Source: Echinarachnius parma (lineage: Eukaryota; Echinodermata; Echinoidea; Clypeasteroida; Echinarachniidae). Taken from it: DNA of 64,000 bases. Shown here in pieces: positions 49,220 through 62,139 of the stretch; position 1 is the stretch's first letter, and every line of letters begins with the position of its first letter. The translations under genes were made by a program, and so were the position numbers. Below the pieces are notes generated by a model. The model was not told where the DNA came from. It was given only the letters and a program-made list of their open reading frames with translations, and made no database searches. The DNA is taken from positions 46,466-110,465 of the forward strand of contig JBAMJV010007428.1 of assembly GCA_037951105.1 (NCBI GenBank), read 5' to 3'.

Positions 49220-51530
49220 GCTATTCCATTAGCGGGGTCAATGATTATTTGTATTCCCCACAAGGAAAAAATACCCCACAAGTATATTATTGTACCCACA
49301 CGAGACCCCATAATAACATTGGTGGATACAAATGATATACAACAATCTACGTTTTTATTATCTGCACAATCTATTTTATACAAATATTAATTTCACGTAA
49401 CATATTACAATAACTTTACAATATACGCCTACTTTATCGGAATGTGAATCTAAAATGAAAAATCGACTAAGCCCTGATCGAGAAAATGAGAAAAGGCATA
49501 TAATGGTATTTTTTAACGGAATTGCAAATTGTCGTACGATTTAAAATGGGAGTATCTAATACCCTATCGAATTTTTGCATGGCTATTTAATAAAATTAAT
49601 TGTCTTACTATTTTATTGTACTAAAATAGGTTAACAGTCTTTAGTTAAAAAAACAAACAAAAAAACAAAAACAATAATAGAGCAACAATATATAAACATA
49701 ATAAATGATAACAATTTTTAAGTGCAATCAGGAGCAAAACACAAAATTATCTTCGATAAACATTACCAACAAATAGCAAAAAAGCACTGAATTTAAGTAA
49801 ACTTTAACAAATGGAAACAAATGGCGCACAGCGCCTGTCAGGTCATGCAGGCATAATTTATAAAGTAAGAGCATGATAGCGAAATTTGCCTAACGTACAC
49901 AATGTACAAACTGATGACAAAATATTCAACACAATTTAATCACTCAATTCTACAATATTTACAATCGAAATGATTCATGACGTCAAAAGGATTTCGACAA
50001 TCTTTTATTCCGATCTAATTAAAAAGATGGGACAATTAGTTGTGTATATATACACGTGATATTCTTGGTGTCGTATTCAATATGAAATTAGACATAGTTT
50101 GGTTTATTTAGGCAGTTAGACGATTCAAATACAATGTAATTATTGTGACGATATCTTAACATAACTATTATGATAATAATCACGAAATCACAAGGGTTAT
50201 AAAGCCACGTGACCAGTCTTGGAAAAACTGTTAAAATATTTTCACGCGGAAAACCTCTAAAATCACGTTTCATTATACAAATTATAACAAATTTATGTAA
50301 ATGGGTAATTGTATGAATGTTGTTAGTAGTTCGTTTGCGATAATGAAAATATGAAACAAACAGAAACAAAATCGTCCTCTCTCATATTTGATAACTGAAC
50401 TATAAATGAAACGACATATAAGTACAGTAATGCAAGCCACTCAAAGTGTTCTTAGTCGCTAACTATATGGTTATATGGGTATAAGCATTCAATTATTACA
50501 TACGGTATTGCGTAAAGGATCTATTGTTGCATACTTGGCTCTACACCATCTAAAATGGAGTAGTAAATTATTGAACTAAGCTAAAGATTTGTACAAAATA
50601 TAGGTTTTCCCGGCCAATTTCGTAAACTTTTCAATTCGTATTGATATTCGGTTCATTCAAATTCGCGGAATTAAGCTGAAGGCTTACAATAATTGTCGTT
50701 CAAAATTGTATTTCCTTCATTCTATTGAGCTCTTCGATCAAGTGATTTAGCGAATTCACGGAAGGCGGTATTACGTAATCACGAATTTTCCCGCTTTAAA
50801 TTGAATGACAATTTTACGAAATAGAATCACGTTTTAAATTGAATGCCAACAAAATGCTTTCGAATGATCGTTATATGAATTCGAATGCTAAAAACGAATT
50901 TGAACTACAAAATACAGCTGGGGTGACAAAATCGGCGAAATGGAATGCACACAAAATGAATTCGTGTTGCCAACTTACGAAATTGACCGAGAAATCCTAT
51001 ATTTGCGTTGCATACTTGTCCCTAATACATGTATCTACAGTAGAATAGACTTCGAATTGAACAATTAGCTAGTATATTTCATTTCAATATTTGGTCAAGG
51101 TCTTTACATGTATACACAAGTCATGTTGTATGATAACTGTGTCCGTGGTTTGGCGATAAAAGCGAAATGTGGCAGTTTATCATATTTATATTGAGAAAGC
51201 TTGATATACCACCATAAGCATTTAAATCTTTAAATATAATTAAATACGTCAAATAATAATTCACCATTAACCGTGCTAACATAAATTATTATGCAACTAT
51301 TGATATGAAAGACATCGACATTGCACAGACGACATATAACTGCACCCCATATCAAAATTGTTATGATTGCGACGGTTATCTTTCCTAACGAAATAACACA
51401 AATTCAAATAACTATTACACACCGTTTTATAAATAGGCTATAATACATACAACCCTTTAAGAATACATCACTATTGTCATAAATCTAGCACGGTGAGTAT
51501 TTAAAATGTCTTTGGCAATTATATTCAACT
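49220..51530. other. AT-rich gene-free stretch
   Basis: No exons, tRNAs or clear transposons were seen. The stretch has frequent GAATTC/AATTGAAT words but no periodic unit I could define. It might include 3' UTR of the zinc finger gene (minus strand) or unknown non-coding genes. Confidence 0.45.
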
Positions 51531-51534
51531 ACGG

Positions 51535-51735
51535 TAGTGACCAAGCGCCGCTCCGCGACGCCGTGCGTGCGCGCATAATATAATCCTGTTTACAGTAATC
51601 GCTTGCGCTCTGAGTCTTTTTGATCAGCGTATCGCATAAATAAACGTCACTAACAGTGCGTACAAACATGCGTGATTGACTCATTTTTCCCACGATCGGG
51701 ATTTAGACGCCACAGAGATGGGAGATATATAGATG
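51535..51735. repeat. CpG-rich dispersed repeat, copy 1
   Basis: About 200 bp with GACCAAGCG, CCGTGCGTGCGCGC, AATCGCTTGCGCTCTGA, TAAACGTCAC and TGCGTGATTGACT in the same order as at 53153-53400. A shorter piece (GCGCTCTGAATCCTTGCGAT) is at 52370-52440. No ends or ORF can be defined. Confidence 0.65.
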
Positions 51736-53152
51736 TATTGTGTTTCATAATTGCATGTCGTTTGTATACAGTCTGTATATAATGTGGACGCATTTGCCGC
51801 ATTCATCACCACCTCTTAAATAATTTTCATAATCATACAAATAATTAATTAACTAACGATCATATAATTAACATCGTCTTATCGTCGGTGGCACAATTAA
51901 CGCAAATATTAATCAAAAATTAACATTAGACATATATTTTTGATTTAAAAAATAATACAATTGTATGGCCCTTGGTAATAGGGAGGGTAAAGTGAATCTT
52001 TTTTTTCTTCTTTTTTTGCGAAGCTAGCTTTATGTAAAAACACCTCGAAAAGGCGCTATATAAAATGTTCATGTTATGTTATCACTGGTTATGTTATGTT
52101 ACATGTTTCTTTGAACAGTTAAGGCATATGTTTAAGGCACATGCTCTTCCCTCAATATTTGAATGTTACTATTAAAGGTTTCACGTGGGCATAATTGAAG
52201 ATTACAATACATCATATAAAATAGACCACGCACGGAAATATAAATACCTAAGTTGATCAATATGTATGTACAGTATTCATAAGAGAATCTGATAGACACT
52301 CTAAACATTATGTTAGAGTAAAATCATATCAATATACGAATTATATACAAGATATACAATTTCTATATGCGCTCTGAATCCTTGCGATGAGCGTTTTCGG
52401 TTCATGTAGCGCACGACCGCCTGTTCAAAAGCAGCACAGCGTACATTATGTTGTTGTTGTTGTTCATTATGTTGAATGTATAGGGATACGTGCACTATAA
52501 ATTGCCGTGCCACAGACACACAATGATCGTACTTACTAGATTACTAGTACACGTTTTGCATCTTCGCAGGCATATGAAGGCAACAGGATAATATTAAAGG
52601 CAAACTTTGCTTCGTGCAGTAAGATACTGTATACCGACCGTGCACCAGTTAAATTACACAAACAATGATTATACAGTAAGAATAAAAAACATTGTGTAAT
52701 ATCTTTGCGATGATGTTGATTAAAATTACTTTGATATAACATTATACGCTTGTAAAAAAAAAGGTCTATACATACGTTGTACTTTCATACTATATGACTT
52801 CTTTACTATAACTTTGGTACAAAAAATAAATCATCAGCTCGAGATACCCGGCCCATAAAGTATATTTAAGAATGATATAATCAACAGAAGTCCGACTACT
52901 ATAAGACAATTATTATCGTGTCTATAAAGAATTAACATTCAAGGTGATACTATACTATAGGATTACTACTCTGACTCACATGAAAAGTTTTTTTTTTTAT
53001 AATATGAATTCATAAATGTGTAAATTAAAATAAGCATATCAAATAGCAAAACCAAAATATATGCAGCTAATATATAAATAATGACGTTATTTCAATAGTG
53101 ACACATGGAAATGTATAATCACGAAGAAACAAATATTATATAAATCGTAATA

Positions 53153-53400
53153 GAGACCAAGCGTGACTCCGCAACGCCTTGCGTGCGCGCTTAGGATGTT
53201 GTATACAGCAATCGCTTGCGCTCTGAATCGTTTCGATGAGCGTGACATCGCATAGATAAACGTCGCTCACAATGCGTTCAAATATATGCGTGATTGACTA
53301 AATCAAGCAGTTTTCCCGTGATCGTGATTCAGAGCGTAACATGGATTTAGTCGCCGCAGATGTTGGAGATGTGTTCATGAGCGCGGGAAAACGTGGTCAA
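53153..53400. repeat. CpG-rich dispersed repeat, copy 2
   Basis: Same ordered blocks as 51535-51735 (CTTGCGTGCGCGC, AATCGCTTGCGCTCTGAATC, TAAACGTCGCTCACA, TGCGTGATTGACT). It is much more CpG-rich than its surroundings. Function unknown. Confidence 0.65.
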
Positions 53401-54536
53401 TGGTGTACTGATCGAGGTCGACCATTGAGGTACAATATTATAGTCTATCAAATTCCTGGGTCGATTGCCCTGGTCAAATTAATGTCTTATATATAGATAA
53501 ATAAATGCTATGATTTTCCCCTATATAATAAGCTGATTTTGCCTGTGTACTTCCCTATAAAACGTGGTTTTGCCAAAGTATGAGGTGTGATTTGTCTCTG
53601 AAAGTTGTGCTACAAGACCCTCAACTCAAGGCAGGGAAGGGTTCTCAGACCCCTGGCTCCCCCTCTCCGTCTCAAACGCCCATGCATGTACATGTATCAT
53701 TGTCTTGCTGTTGATATGGTACGTTAAATAGTAATCCTTCACTTTATTTATGTTGTTTGCATATTCTATAACATTCATGATATAACTACCCGAAGGAAAG
53801 GCACTTACAGTTACATATAATGGCATGACCAGCGCCATTTATAAGACCATTTTACTTGTTATTGACTTATGGGATACTTATATTTGTACCTTAATATAGT
53901 GTTTGAATATAACAAACTGATAAGCCTAGGAACACCTACTATTAGAGAAAGTAACTGAAGGGAATTAAAAATCGCAGATATTGCAACATATCTTCAGGCA
54001 TGTCAGGAGAGAATTTCTAGATGTTGCAATGGGCGTGGTTGAATGGTTGATGACATATACACCAATTATTTATATAAATGTATCAAGTAGCAAATTTACA
54101 TTATGGATATTTCACTCTAACATCATTATGACAATTAACAAAAAGCTGTCACCTAATAAATAAAAATTAATTTCACAGCAACATCACACCAAATACACAA
54201 CTAATATTTGCTCTCCATTACACGTGTCGCGTGTGCAAGTTCTCAAGCTGGCGGTATTAAGAAGGCCTATTATAGAATAGCTTATATGATTTCCTTTACG
54301 AAGGATTAAATTTGCAACATTTTTATCGTTCCAACTTTCGAGATCATTCTCTCTCTCTATCTCCAAAGCCATCGAGAATTAGAGTTCAGGCCACACCCGA
54401 CGGCGCGCTAAATCCGTCCAATCAACACCGAGCTAGCCGCACCCACTGATCTACAAATCAGTGGCCGCGCCCATTATTAAAAATGACCTGAAGTTAATTG
54501 ACCGCGCCCATGTTTGGTTTCTAACCGACAGCAGCA

Positions 54537-57104
54537 TCACGTTTGCGTCACGATCCTTCGCACGGTGGTATACGTAGGCATGTTAGGTGGTGGAATGGAG
54601 ATCGTGTTGATGTGGAGCGTTGTTGGTGGTGGCGGCCCGTGATGATGATGAATCGGCGAAGATACCGACGTCGTGGCGGACGGGGCGCTGGTGACGGTGG
54701 ATACATACTGCACGACTTTGCCCGGCTGCCCGATGGCTTGCTGACCCGGACCCCGAGGTCGGCTATCGCACTCGCCGTCCCTGCAGGCCTGGCAGAGCGT
54801 GGCGTTGTGCTGGGTCCGCGGCTTCCCAGCTCGGCGATCGTACCTGATCGGCGGCTTCTGGAATCCGTAGTAGGTCTTCATAGAAAAATAAAGAAATTAC
54901 ATCAAAACACCTGATTTATCACAAATTCAATAAATTTCGATAGGCAATATTCCTAATTTAGTTTCAAGTCAAATTGATACAAGTCATGTGAAATCGAACA
55001 ATATGATGGATGAAGATGGAGAGGAGTAAGGGGTTCATAAGTGCATTACTCAGGGTGCATTTTATACTGAGGACCTATTGACTAATCTATCGATTAGCGC
55101 ATAACCAGATCAGTTGATACATGCAATCGATATTGTAAAGTTGCAATGAAATGCAAATTAGAACATGCGACTAAATGCGCAAATCTTATTAGTTCAAATT
55201 TGTATTTTGTATGACAACTTCGCAATCGATTATTGATTGAAACTCTTTCTGCTACGGGGCCCAAGTTGAACAAGTTGCGAAGAACCCTGTTGACAACTTT
55301 AATTCCGGTTTCCACAAGACTATAATGTGACTATCCTTACATTCCTTTGAAAACCTCATTTTTAACTAATTCCTAATGAAGTTTAGGTAAGTTTTACATA
55401 AACTCAAATTTAAATCGTCACCTGTCCGATCTTGTTGCACAAGTTGCAGAGACACGTGTTGATCTCTTCGGGGTACCACATGGCGGGTTCGAAAAGATCG
55501 TTATTCATGTTAGTTGGGCCCATTTTCTACATTCTTTCGTAAACCTCATTTTTAACTAGTTTCTAACGAAGTATAGGTAAGTTTTACCACGTTTACAGAA
55601 ACCCAAATTCAAATTGTCACCTGTCCGATCTTGTTGTACAAGTTGCAGAGACACTTGTTGACCTCTTCCGGGTACCACATGGCGGGTTCGAAGAGGCCGT
55701 TGTTGCAGCGCTGGCATTGCTGGCCGTAGAGTTTGAACTGGACGTGTCCCTCGCAGTAAGGCACGTTGAAGAAATACCAGAAGACGACTCTGCCCTTCAT
55801 GGACGTCCAGCCGTGACCACAGGTCTGTAAGAAAATGGCAAGGAAGGTGAGGATGACAACATTACATCGGGTTAGAATATTGATGATGTAACGATTGGAC
55901 GCTAGTATCCGATTCAAATGCAGGCATTGCTGACCGTAGGGTTTGGACGTGGACGTGGCCCTTGATATAATTAGGCCCGTTGAAGAAATACCAGAAGAGG
56001 ACTCTGACCTTCATAGACGTCCAACCATGCCCACAGGTCTGTAGAAAAATGGCAAGGAAGGTGAGGACAACATTACATCGGGGTAGAATAGTGTTGATTT
56101 AACGATTAAAAGGTAGTATCCGATGCAAATGCAGGCACTGCTGACTGTAGGGTTTGGACGTGGATGTGGCCCTTGATAATAAAGGCCCGTTGAAGAAATA
56201 CCAGAAGACGACTCTGCCCTTCACGGACGTCCAGCCGTGACCACACATCAGTGATAAAGGACGAATGGAATGGACGGAGAAAGAGGGGGGGGGGGGGGGG
56301 GGGTGCATGGGGGAGAACCATATATCAATTTACCGAGTAAGAATATTGATTGATCAAATTAATACGAGTGGAGATTATTATATATGGTTTATTGGTCTTG
56401 GTACTGCTGACCGTATAGGTTTAAAACGGAAGTGGCCCTCGCAGTAAGTCACGTTGGAGAATATCTCAGAAGACGATTCGACCCTTCATTTTCCTCCAAT
56501 CTGTAGGAAAGGACAACGATGATGGACGACGGGGAGAGAGAGATCATATATGAACCAGATAATAATCGAGTAAGAATATTGATTGAGCAGATTAATAATC
56601 ATCTTTCTCATTACTTGTGCTGCTGATCTGGACCAGAAGACGACTCTGAATTACGTCCAGCCATGACCACATACATATATGTGAAAGGAAACATGATGTT
56701 GATGATGATAATGATGATAAATGTTATGTTCAATGTATTTTTGTATTGCATTCATAAGCGTAAAAGGCAAGAATGGAGAGAACCGGAAAGCTAAAAGTTT
56801 GATTTAATATTTCATGTAGATAACATGTCATTCAGCCGTCTGACCGAACAAAGCGAGCCAACCACCGTACTCTTATGTATCAAAATTAGTCGCCATTTTC
56901 ACATTATAATAGCAAAATGCTAAGAAGATGAAAATTTCGCTCAAGGAAACCAGTACGTACCTGACAACAGAACCTGACCTTCGCGCTGTCCTTGAAGCGA
57001 CGCCAGCGGGGGCTCGGGCAGGACTCGGTCGGGGTGAGGTTCCAGATATTGGGTAGATACGGAGCGAAGACCTTGGCGAACTCACCGAACCAGATCTCGT
57101 CCAT
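54537..57104 (-). CDS. 3CxxC-type zinc finger protein (RTP/ZAR1-like)
   Basis: Exons (minus): 57104-56961, 55824-55621, 54875-54537; all phase 0, GT-AG; 228 residues if the ATG at 57104 is used. Residues 1-20 are MDEIWFGEFAKVFAPYLPNI. Three CxxC pairs are seen: FCCQTCGHGW across the exon 1/2 junction, QQCQRCNNG and TLCQACRDGEC, with the FxCxxCxxxW pattern and FEPAMWYPEEVNKCLCNL block of the zf-3CxxC family (receptor-transporting proteins, ZAR1). The tail is Pro/His/Thr-rich and disordered, ending MPTYTTVRRIVTQT. Family members act in receptor trafficking or maternal mRNA binding; the role here is unknown. The ATG lies one base after a 3' splice site (GATAG/GATGG), so a 5' UTR or earlier coding exon is expected upstream and the N-terminus is not certain. 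Confidence 0.85.
55415..55540 (-). repeat. Extra copy of zinc finger exon 2 tail and donor
   Basis: In gene direction this lies after exon 2 (55824-55621). It repeats FEPAMWYPEEINTCLCNL and NKIGQ, the donor CAG/GTGACGATTT and the intron words beyond. No acceptor or upstream half, so it is a tail-type duplicate. Confidence 0.85.
55920..56680 (-). repeat. Three to four decayed copies of zinc finger exon 2 head
   Basis: Upstream of exon 2, units at about 55920-56045 and 56130-56255 repeat CGHGWTSVKGRVVFWYFFN-type coding with the intron before it (periods ~214 and ~210 bp). Only the first keeps a good acceptor (exon start 56038). Shorter remnants lie at about 56400-56510 and 56625-56680. A poly-G run interrupts the array at 56286-56303. 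Confidence 0.8.
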
Positions 57105-57129
57105 CCTATCAAAGAGAAAATAAGATTGT

Positions 57130-58370
57130 TTTGTTTAAAAGGGTACTAAATGTTTGGGCAGAATAATACGAGTAAAGGAAAAACTCGCAAACGATGCGAT
57201 ATTTTTGTAAACAGTGATGTTCCAGATATTGGGGAGATACGGAGCGAAGACCTTGAAGTTGGCAAAGTCTCCGAACCAGATCTCGTCCATCCTATCGAAG
57301 GGAAAATAAGATTGTTTTGTTTTAAAGGGTAGATCTTTGGGACAAACATGTAATATAAATATAACAAAAACTCGGAAATATTTCGGTAACAGTGATGTTC
57401 CAGATATTGGGTAGATACGGAGCAAAGACCTTGGCGAACTCACCGAACCAGATCTCGTCCATCCTATCGAAGGGAAAATAAGATTGTTCTGCAGGGTAAA
57501 TGTTTGGGCAGAATAATACGAGTAAAGGAAAAACTCGCAAACGATGCGATATTTGAGTAAACAGTGATGTTCCAGATATTGGGGAGATACGGAGCGAAGA
57601 CCTTGAAGTTGGCAAAGTCTCCGAACCAGATCTCGTCCATCCTATCGAAGGGAAAATAAGATTGTTTTGTTTTAAAGGGTAGATCTTTGGGACATATATG
57701 TAATATAAATATAACAAAAACTCGGAAATATTTCGGTAACAGTGATGTTCCAAATATTGGGGAAATACGAGGCAAAGACCTTGCAGTTGGCAAACTCTCC
57801 GAACCAGATCTCGTCCATCCTATCGAAGGAAAAATATGATTGTTTTTTTTTAAGGGTAAATGTTTGGGCAGAATAATACGAGTAAAGGAAAAACTCGCAA
57901 ACGATGCGATATTTTAGTTACAGTGACAGAGCGAAGACCTTGGCGTACTCTCTGAACCAGATCTCACACATCGTATCCTTTTTTAAGGGATCAATGTTTA
58001 GGATAGAATAATACGAAAATGTGGTCAATTTCAAAATTCTCTTTTTTTAGAAGAATGAGTGTTTGCAACAGAAAAAGTAAATAAAGGAAAATTCGCAAAC
58101 AATAAGTGAGATATCAGATGTTAGTCAAGTACGGATGAAACAGAACCTTGGTAAATTCTTCATTGTCGTCCATAAAATTGTAAATGTTTGGGACAACAGT
58201 GAATATAATTTTGGACAAAGGTGAATATAAATAAAGCAAAAACTCGAAACGATGAGAAGTTTTCATAATTGGTAAAAGTGGTTTTAAACGATGTTGGCCA
58301 GGTATATAGGGGTCAACCAGAACCATTGCGAATGTAGCGAACGCAATCCTGTCCATTCTGAAAAAGGGAA
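57130..58370 (-). repeat. About seven copies of zinc finger exon 1 head, each with ATG and 3' splice site
   Basis: Units of 172-186 bp repeat the intron end, acceptor (TTCGATAG/G) and exon head MDEIWFGDFANFKVFAPYLP. Exon starts are 57291, 57463, 57641 and 57819, with degraded ones near 57974, 58170 and 58357. Two variants alternate (with or without the NF insertion after GDFA), giving a ~360-bp higher-order dimer. Each copy ends after NIWNIT and runs on as intron. None carries the CxxC half of the exon. Confidence 0.88.
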
Positions 58371-58379
58371 AAATACATA

Positions 58380-61300
58380 TTTTTAAAGGTGGTCTGAAAG
58401 AATTTTGACGCTCCTTGAACCAGCTTCGAGGGGACAGAAAATGACGGCGCTTTGTAACCTAGAATGTTCTTCATAGGCTAAATTGATATGAGATGGCGTG
58501 GAGTCAAAGGCCCGAATTCTTATCAGTGGCACAATTTTAGTCTGGGGCCAAAAAGAAAGAAACTAACAGTAACCAGTTAAACTGTTTTTGCACCTGTGGA
58601 CCCATTGATGGTTGCCATTTGCCACTGCAGAGATATTCTTATTGTTTCCTTTCATTATCCAGTCGATCCCTTGAGTTCTGTTTATAGGCATTAGGACAAT
58701 GGGCCGCTTGAAATTCATGTCATAGTATAGTCAGTCATCAGCAAAATTACGTCCTGGATCATCCAGGACATTGTATTACCGGTGACCGGTTATACCATTA
58801 CTGAAATGGCAAGTAACCCTTTGTCCTAATTCCTAAGCAAAACAAGATGGATTGACTGGATACTGAAATGCAATGATTAGAATATCTCTGGTGGCGAATA
58901 GCAACAAGCAATGGGTATGCAGGTGCAAAATGGTTTAACTGGTTACCGGTAGTCTTTGTCTTTTTAGGCCGGACTAAAGTTGAGCCACTGATGATAATTC
59001 GCGCCAAAGAGTGTAGGGGGGGGGGGGGGGGGGGGGGAGAGAAAGCGAACACTCAAGTGATAATTGGAAAAGAGGAAGAGAGACAATCATTATGTTGCTA
59101 GACTGCAGTGTTTGAACTGTGTTTGCGTCACAGATCGGAAGGGTTTCTCCCGTTATAAATCATCAATAGATTGTTTATACATCTCTCTTCCTGGTTTGAA
59201 CATTAGTTTTTGCTCGCTCTGATCAGCGTGCGAATGTGGTGTGTTTGATGTGGTGGGGCGGGGCAGGGTTATAAACAATCTATGACATAGATTAACTATA
59301 ATATAATATAATTATAGTTACTCTATTTCTTAGACGATATACTACATGTATTCCTATTCTGCAGACCGTACCCATGTAAATTGTAGACATATTTTAGTAA
59401 ACGTATAGTGATAAGTTTTCAAATTATATGATTGTCTGGAAACTTATTTTCAGAGTTTGTTGCTAAATTAAACTGCTAAAATTGTTACCTTTCATTTATA
59501 AGAATATATTGTCGGGGTGTTCGTTCCCTTTTAATGCCTTTAATAAAATGTAGGAAGTGCGGAAAGATGATGATGATGATTATTATTAGTATACTTGCGT
59601 CGTTTAATTGTGTTTCGTCAACATTTCTTAACGAAATGTAACTTGCTCGTGGTGGGGGGGGGGGGGGGGGGGGGGCTATCATACTTCTTCTGGGTCAGTG
59701 GTCACACAACTATAGAAGAAAGGTTTCAATTGAATTAATTTTGCTTTGCATAATTAATGGGAAAGCTCGATGATCGTTGACGTGATAAGGAGAGCGGTAT
59801 ATTCTGTCATGCAAATGTTAAAAGCATCATGCGCCTCACGTAGAAACAGATAGGCATCAGCCCCTGGTCTTTATGAATACAGACTAATTAACTCGAATAC
59901 TTCAATCAGAAACGCAGATCCATAGCTGCTTGGTCATTGTATGGCATCGCTTTGTGAAAATTGCCTTTATTGGGAAAGTTAATGCATTTACACAAACTCT
60001 GAAATCACCGCCGTTTTCTATATATATATATAAAGCAAAGAAGATAGTATCTTTTGGTTGTGTTTATCTCCTTTTGTTTAGCCAATCATGAGCGCTTTGA
60101 AAATGTTTTACAGTAAAATCTTTACTTGATAAAGAGTACTCTTAAAACAGGTTTCATAACAATGAGTATGGGGTAAATCAGAGAAGGTAAATGCACCCAG
60201 AATGAAACGATATATTTGTTTTAAAAAGATAGAATGGTATAAATACGTTCCCCACAGAATTGAAAATAAAATTTGCATTTTTTTTGTTTGCAGAAATAAT
60301 TAACTAATTTATAGATTAAAACAAAAGCAGAGTGTTCAGGCCTCGTATGTATTTTGATATTGATCTACAACTCTCAGTGTCAATGAACTGCATGATTCTT
60401 TTATCAGCCACAAAATCGACGATGGTGATGATGAAAAAAGCAGCTGACCTTGGATGCGTATAATATACAACCTTTAGATGTGCGGAGTACTAAAGACACA
60501 GGACACAATTTCCCTATTATGCTGTGGACAACACCCAAACAGAAATACAACATAAATAGACGAAAATTGTTAGAACAAAGTTTTGAACCCTCGACTTCCT
60601 GATTGTGGGGTGTGCGCTCTCATCTACTAGACACACAACAATCGTTCTCTGTCAATTCAATTATGCTGGAACGGTTGTTCCAATGACACTGCATCTGTTC
60701 TATATACTGTCATATTATTTCCAATGAATATCCTTTTTAGAAGCATAATTTCTGACTAATCGCGAAAGCACTATTTCCTCTATTTTCTCTTTGAAGCAAA
60801 TCGTAGCCCTTAATCATGTTAATGAACTGAGCAATGAAAAGGTTAAAGTTGAATGCTTGTATAATTAAGTTATAACAAACTGTTGTGACCTTTATCATTA
60901 AAGAACATTGACTTTTAAGGCGCTGAGTGGAGTGGAGTACGTAGCAAGTAAAACTCTAGTCCAGGGGAAGGGGGGGGGGGGGGGGTTGTAGGGAAAATCT
61001 TGACAAGGATTTCCATGTGTTTTGTATGGAAGGAAGGAGGCAAAATCTCTTCATTTCTTGATTTCTCCTCATGTTAAACAACAACAACAAACTTATTGTA
61101 ATGATACTAGCCTCCTCCTCGTAGCTAGGCCACTGACAGTTTTGTCAAGAAGCTGTCCAAGTTCATATGAGATATATTGCTTCTTCCGACGAACAATTTC
61201 CTCTATTAGTTTTGCTCATCGAACCGGGTACGGTATAGGAGATCGAGTTATCCCAAGCGAGCTTTCAAGTTAGCCCTGTGTGTACGCGAGAAACGCTTCT

Positions 61301-61480
61301 ATTTGTACCCCCTGCGATGCGAATAGCCTTACCATGTAACCCTTGATACATAATAAGCCCATGCCTAATACTAGTATATCGTTTAACTGTCACTATGCGA
61401 ATTGGTTGAATCTATTAATCTTGAAGCATTGTATCGTCTCCTCCTCCTCATCCTCCTTCTCTCATCATAGGCGTACGAGG
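58380..61480. other. Gene-free stretch with poly-G runs
   Basis: No coding exon is seen. It contains 22-base G runs at 59016-59037 and 59654-59675 and a 16-base run at 60970-60985. A tRNA-like SINE fragment may lie at about 60585-60660 (minus strand: TAGTAGATGAGAG and GTCGAGGGTTCAAAAC). Confidence 0.5.
60585..60660 (-). mobile_element. Possible tRNA-derived SINE head
   Basis: Minus-strand A-box-like TAGTAGATGAGAGCG and B-box-like GAGGGTTCAAAAC are spaced as in a tRNA, but the stems do not pair well enough to call a tRNA gene. A SINE remnant or tRNA pseudogene is likelier. Confidence 0.35.
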
Positions 61481-61529
61481 TGAGGACTTGGGGCTCCAGC
61501 CCCCACCCCTAGAGTATTAAAACGGCCAT

Positions 61530-61690
61530 ATCCGGGCAAAAATCACCCCCGAATTCGGGCAAAAGCATGCCATATTCGGGCCAAAAGCATGTCATATACG
61601 GGCAAAATCATGTTAAATTCGGGCAAAATAATAATTATATTCGGTAAAAATTATTTCATAATCGCGCAAAAATCGGCAAAAATCATAACA
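61530..61690. repeat. Degenerate ~22-bp tandem repeats (ATATTCGGGCAAAA)
   Basis: Six to seven imperfect units of ATATTCGGGCAAAAGCATGT. A smaller group of the same unit lies at 39500-39600. Non-coding. Confidence 0.65.
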
Positions 61691-61790
61691 AGTATATAAT
61701 TTTCGGGTAGGTTAGCTTATAATGTTTTTGTTTTCATAAGCTTATCAGGTACGATGGTATACAGGCAAACGTTCACAGCCCCTCCTGGCA

Positions 61791-62133
61791 TCCCTGCCGG
61801 AAATAACACACTCACCCACAGTGTGAACACACTGTGAACACACTGTGTTTCACAGTGTGGACCACACTGTTAAGAGCGTTTTCACAGTGTGAAAGCCACT
61901 TTACACTGTGAACACACTGTGAAATTGCTGAGATACAAAGTGTGAGCGAACTTTCTTACACACTGTGAAATCAGGCAATTTCACACATGTGGCGACAGTG
62001 CCCTCACAGTGTGTTCACAGTTTGAGTTGGCTCCCACATCACACTGTAAAAACGCTCGAATTTAACATTGTGGTCCACACTGTGAAACACAGTGTGTTCA
62101 CACTGTGGATGAGCGTGTTCTTTCCGGCAGGGA
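61791..62133. mobile_element. 343-bp MITE full of CACAGTGTG motifs
   Basis: Long inverted ends (~85 bp): TCCCTGCCGGAAATAACACA at the left and TTTCCGGCAGGGA at the right, extending through ACAGTGTGAACACACTGTG. The inside repeats the near-palindrome CACACTGTG more than a dozen times. No clear target duplication and no genuine ORF. Superfamily unknown. Confidence 0.75.
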
Positions 62134-62139
62134 TTGCCT

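Noticed and set aside
54543..54914. 123-codon plus-strand open frame rich in Arg and Gly
   Set aside because: It is the shadow of the last exon of the minus-strand zinc finger gene, whose frame carries the CxxC motif and correct splicing.
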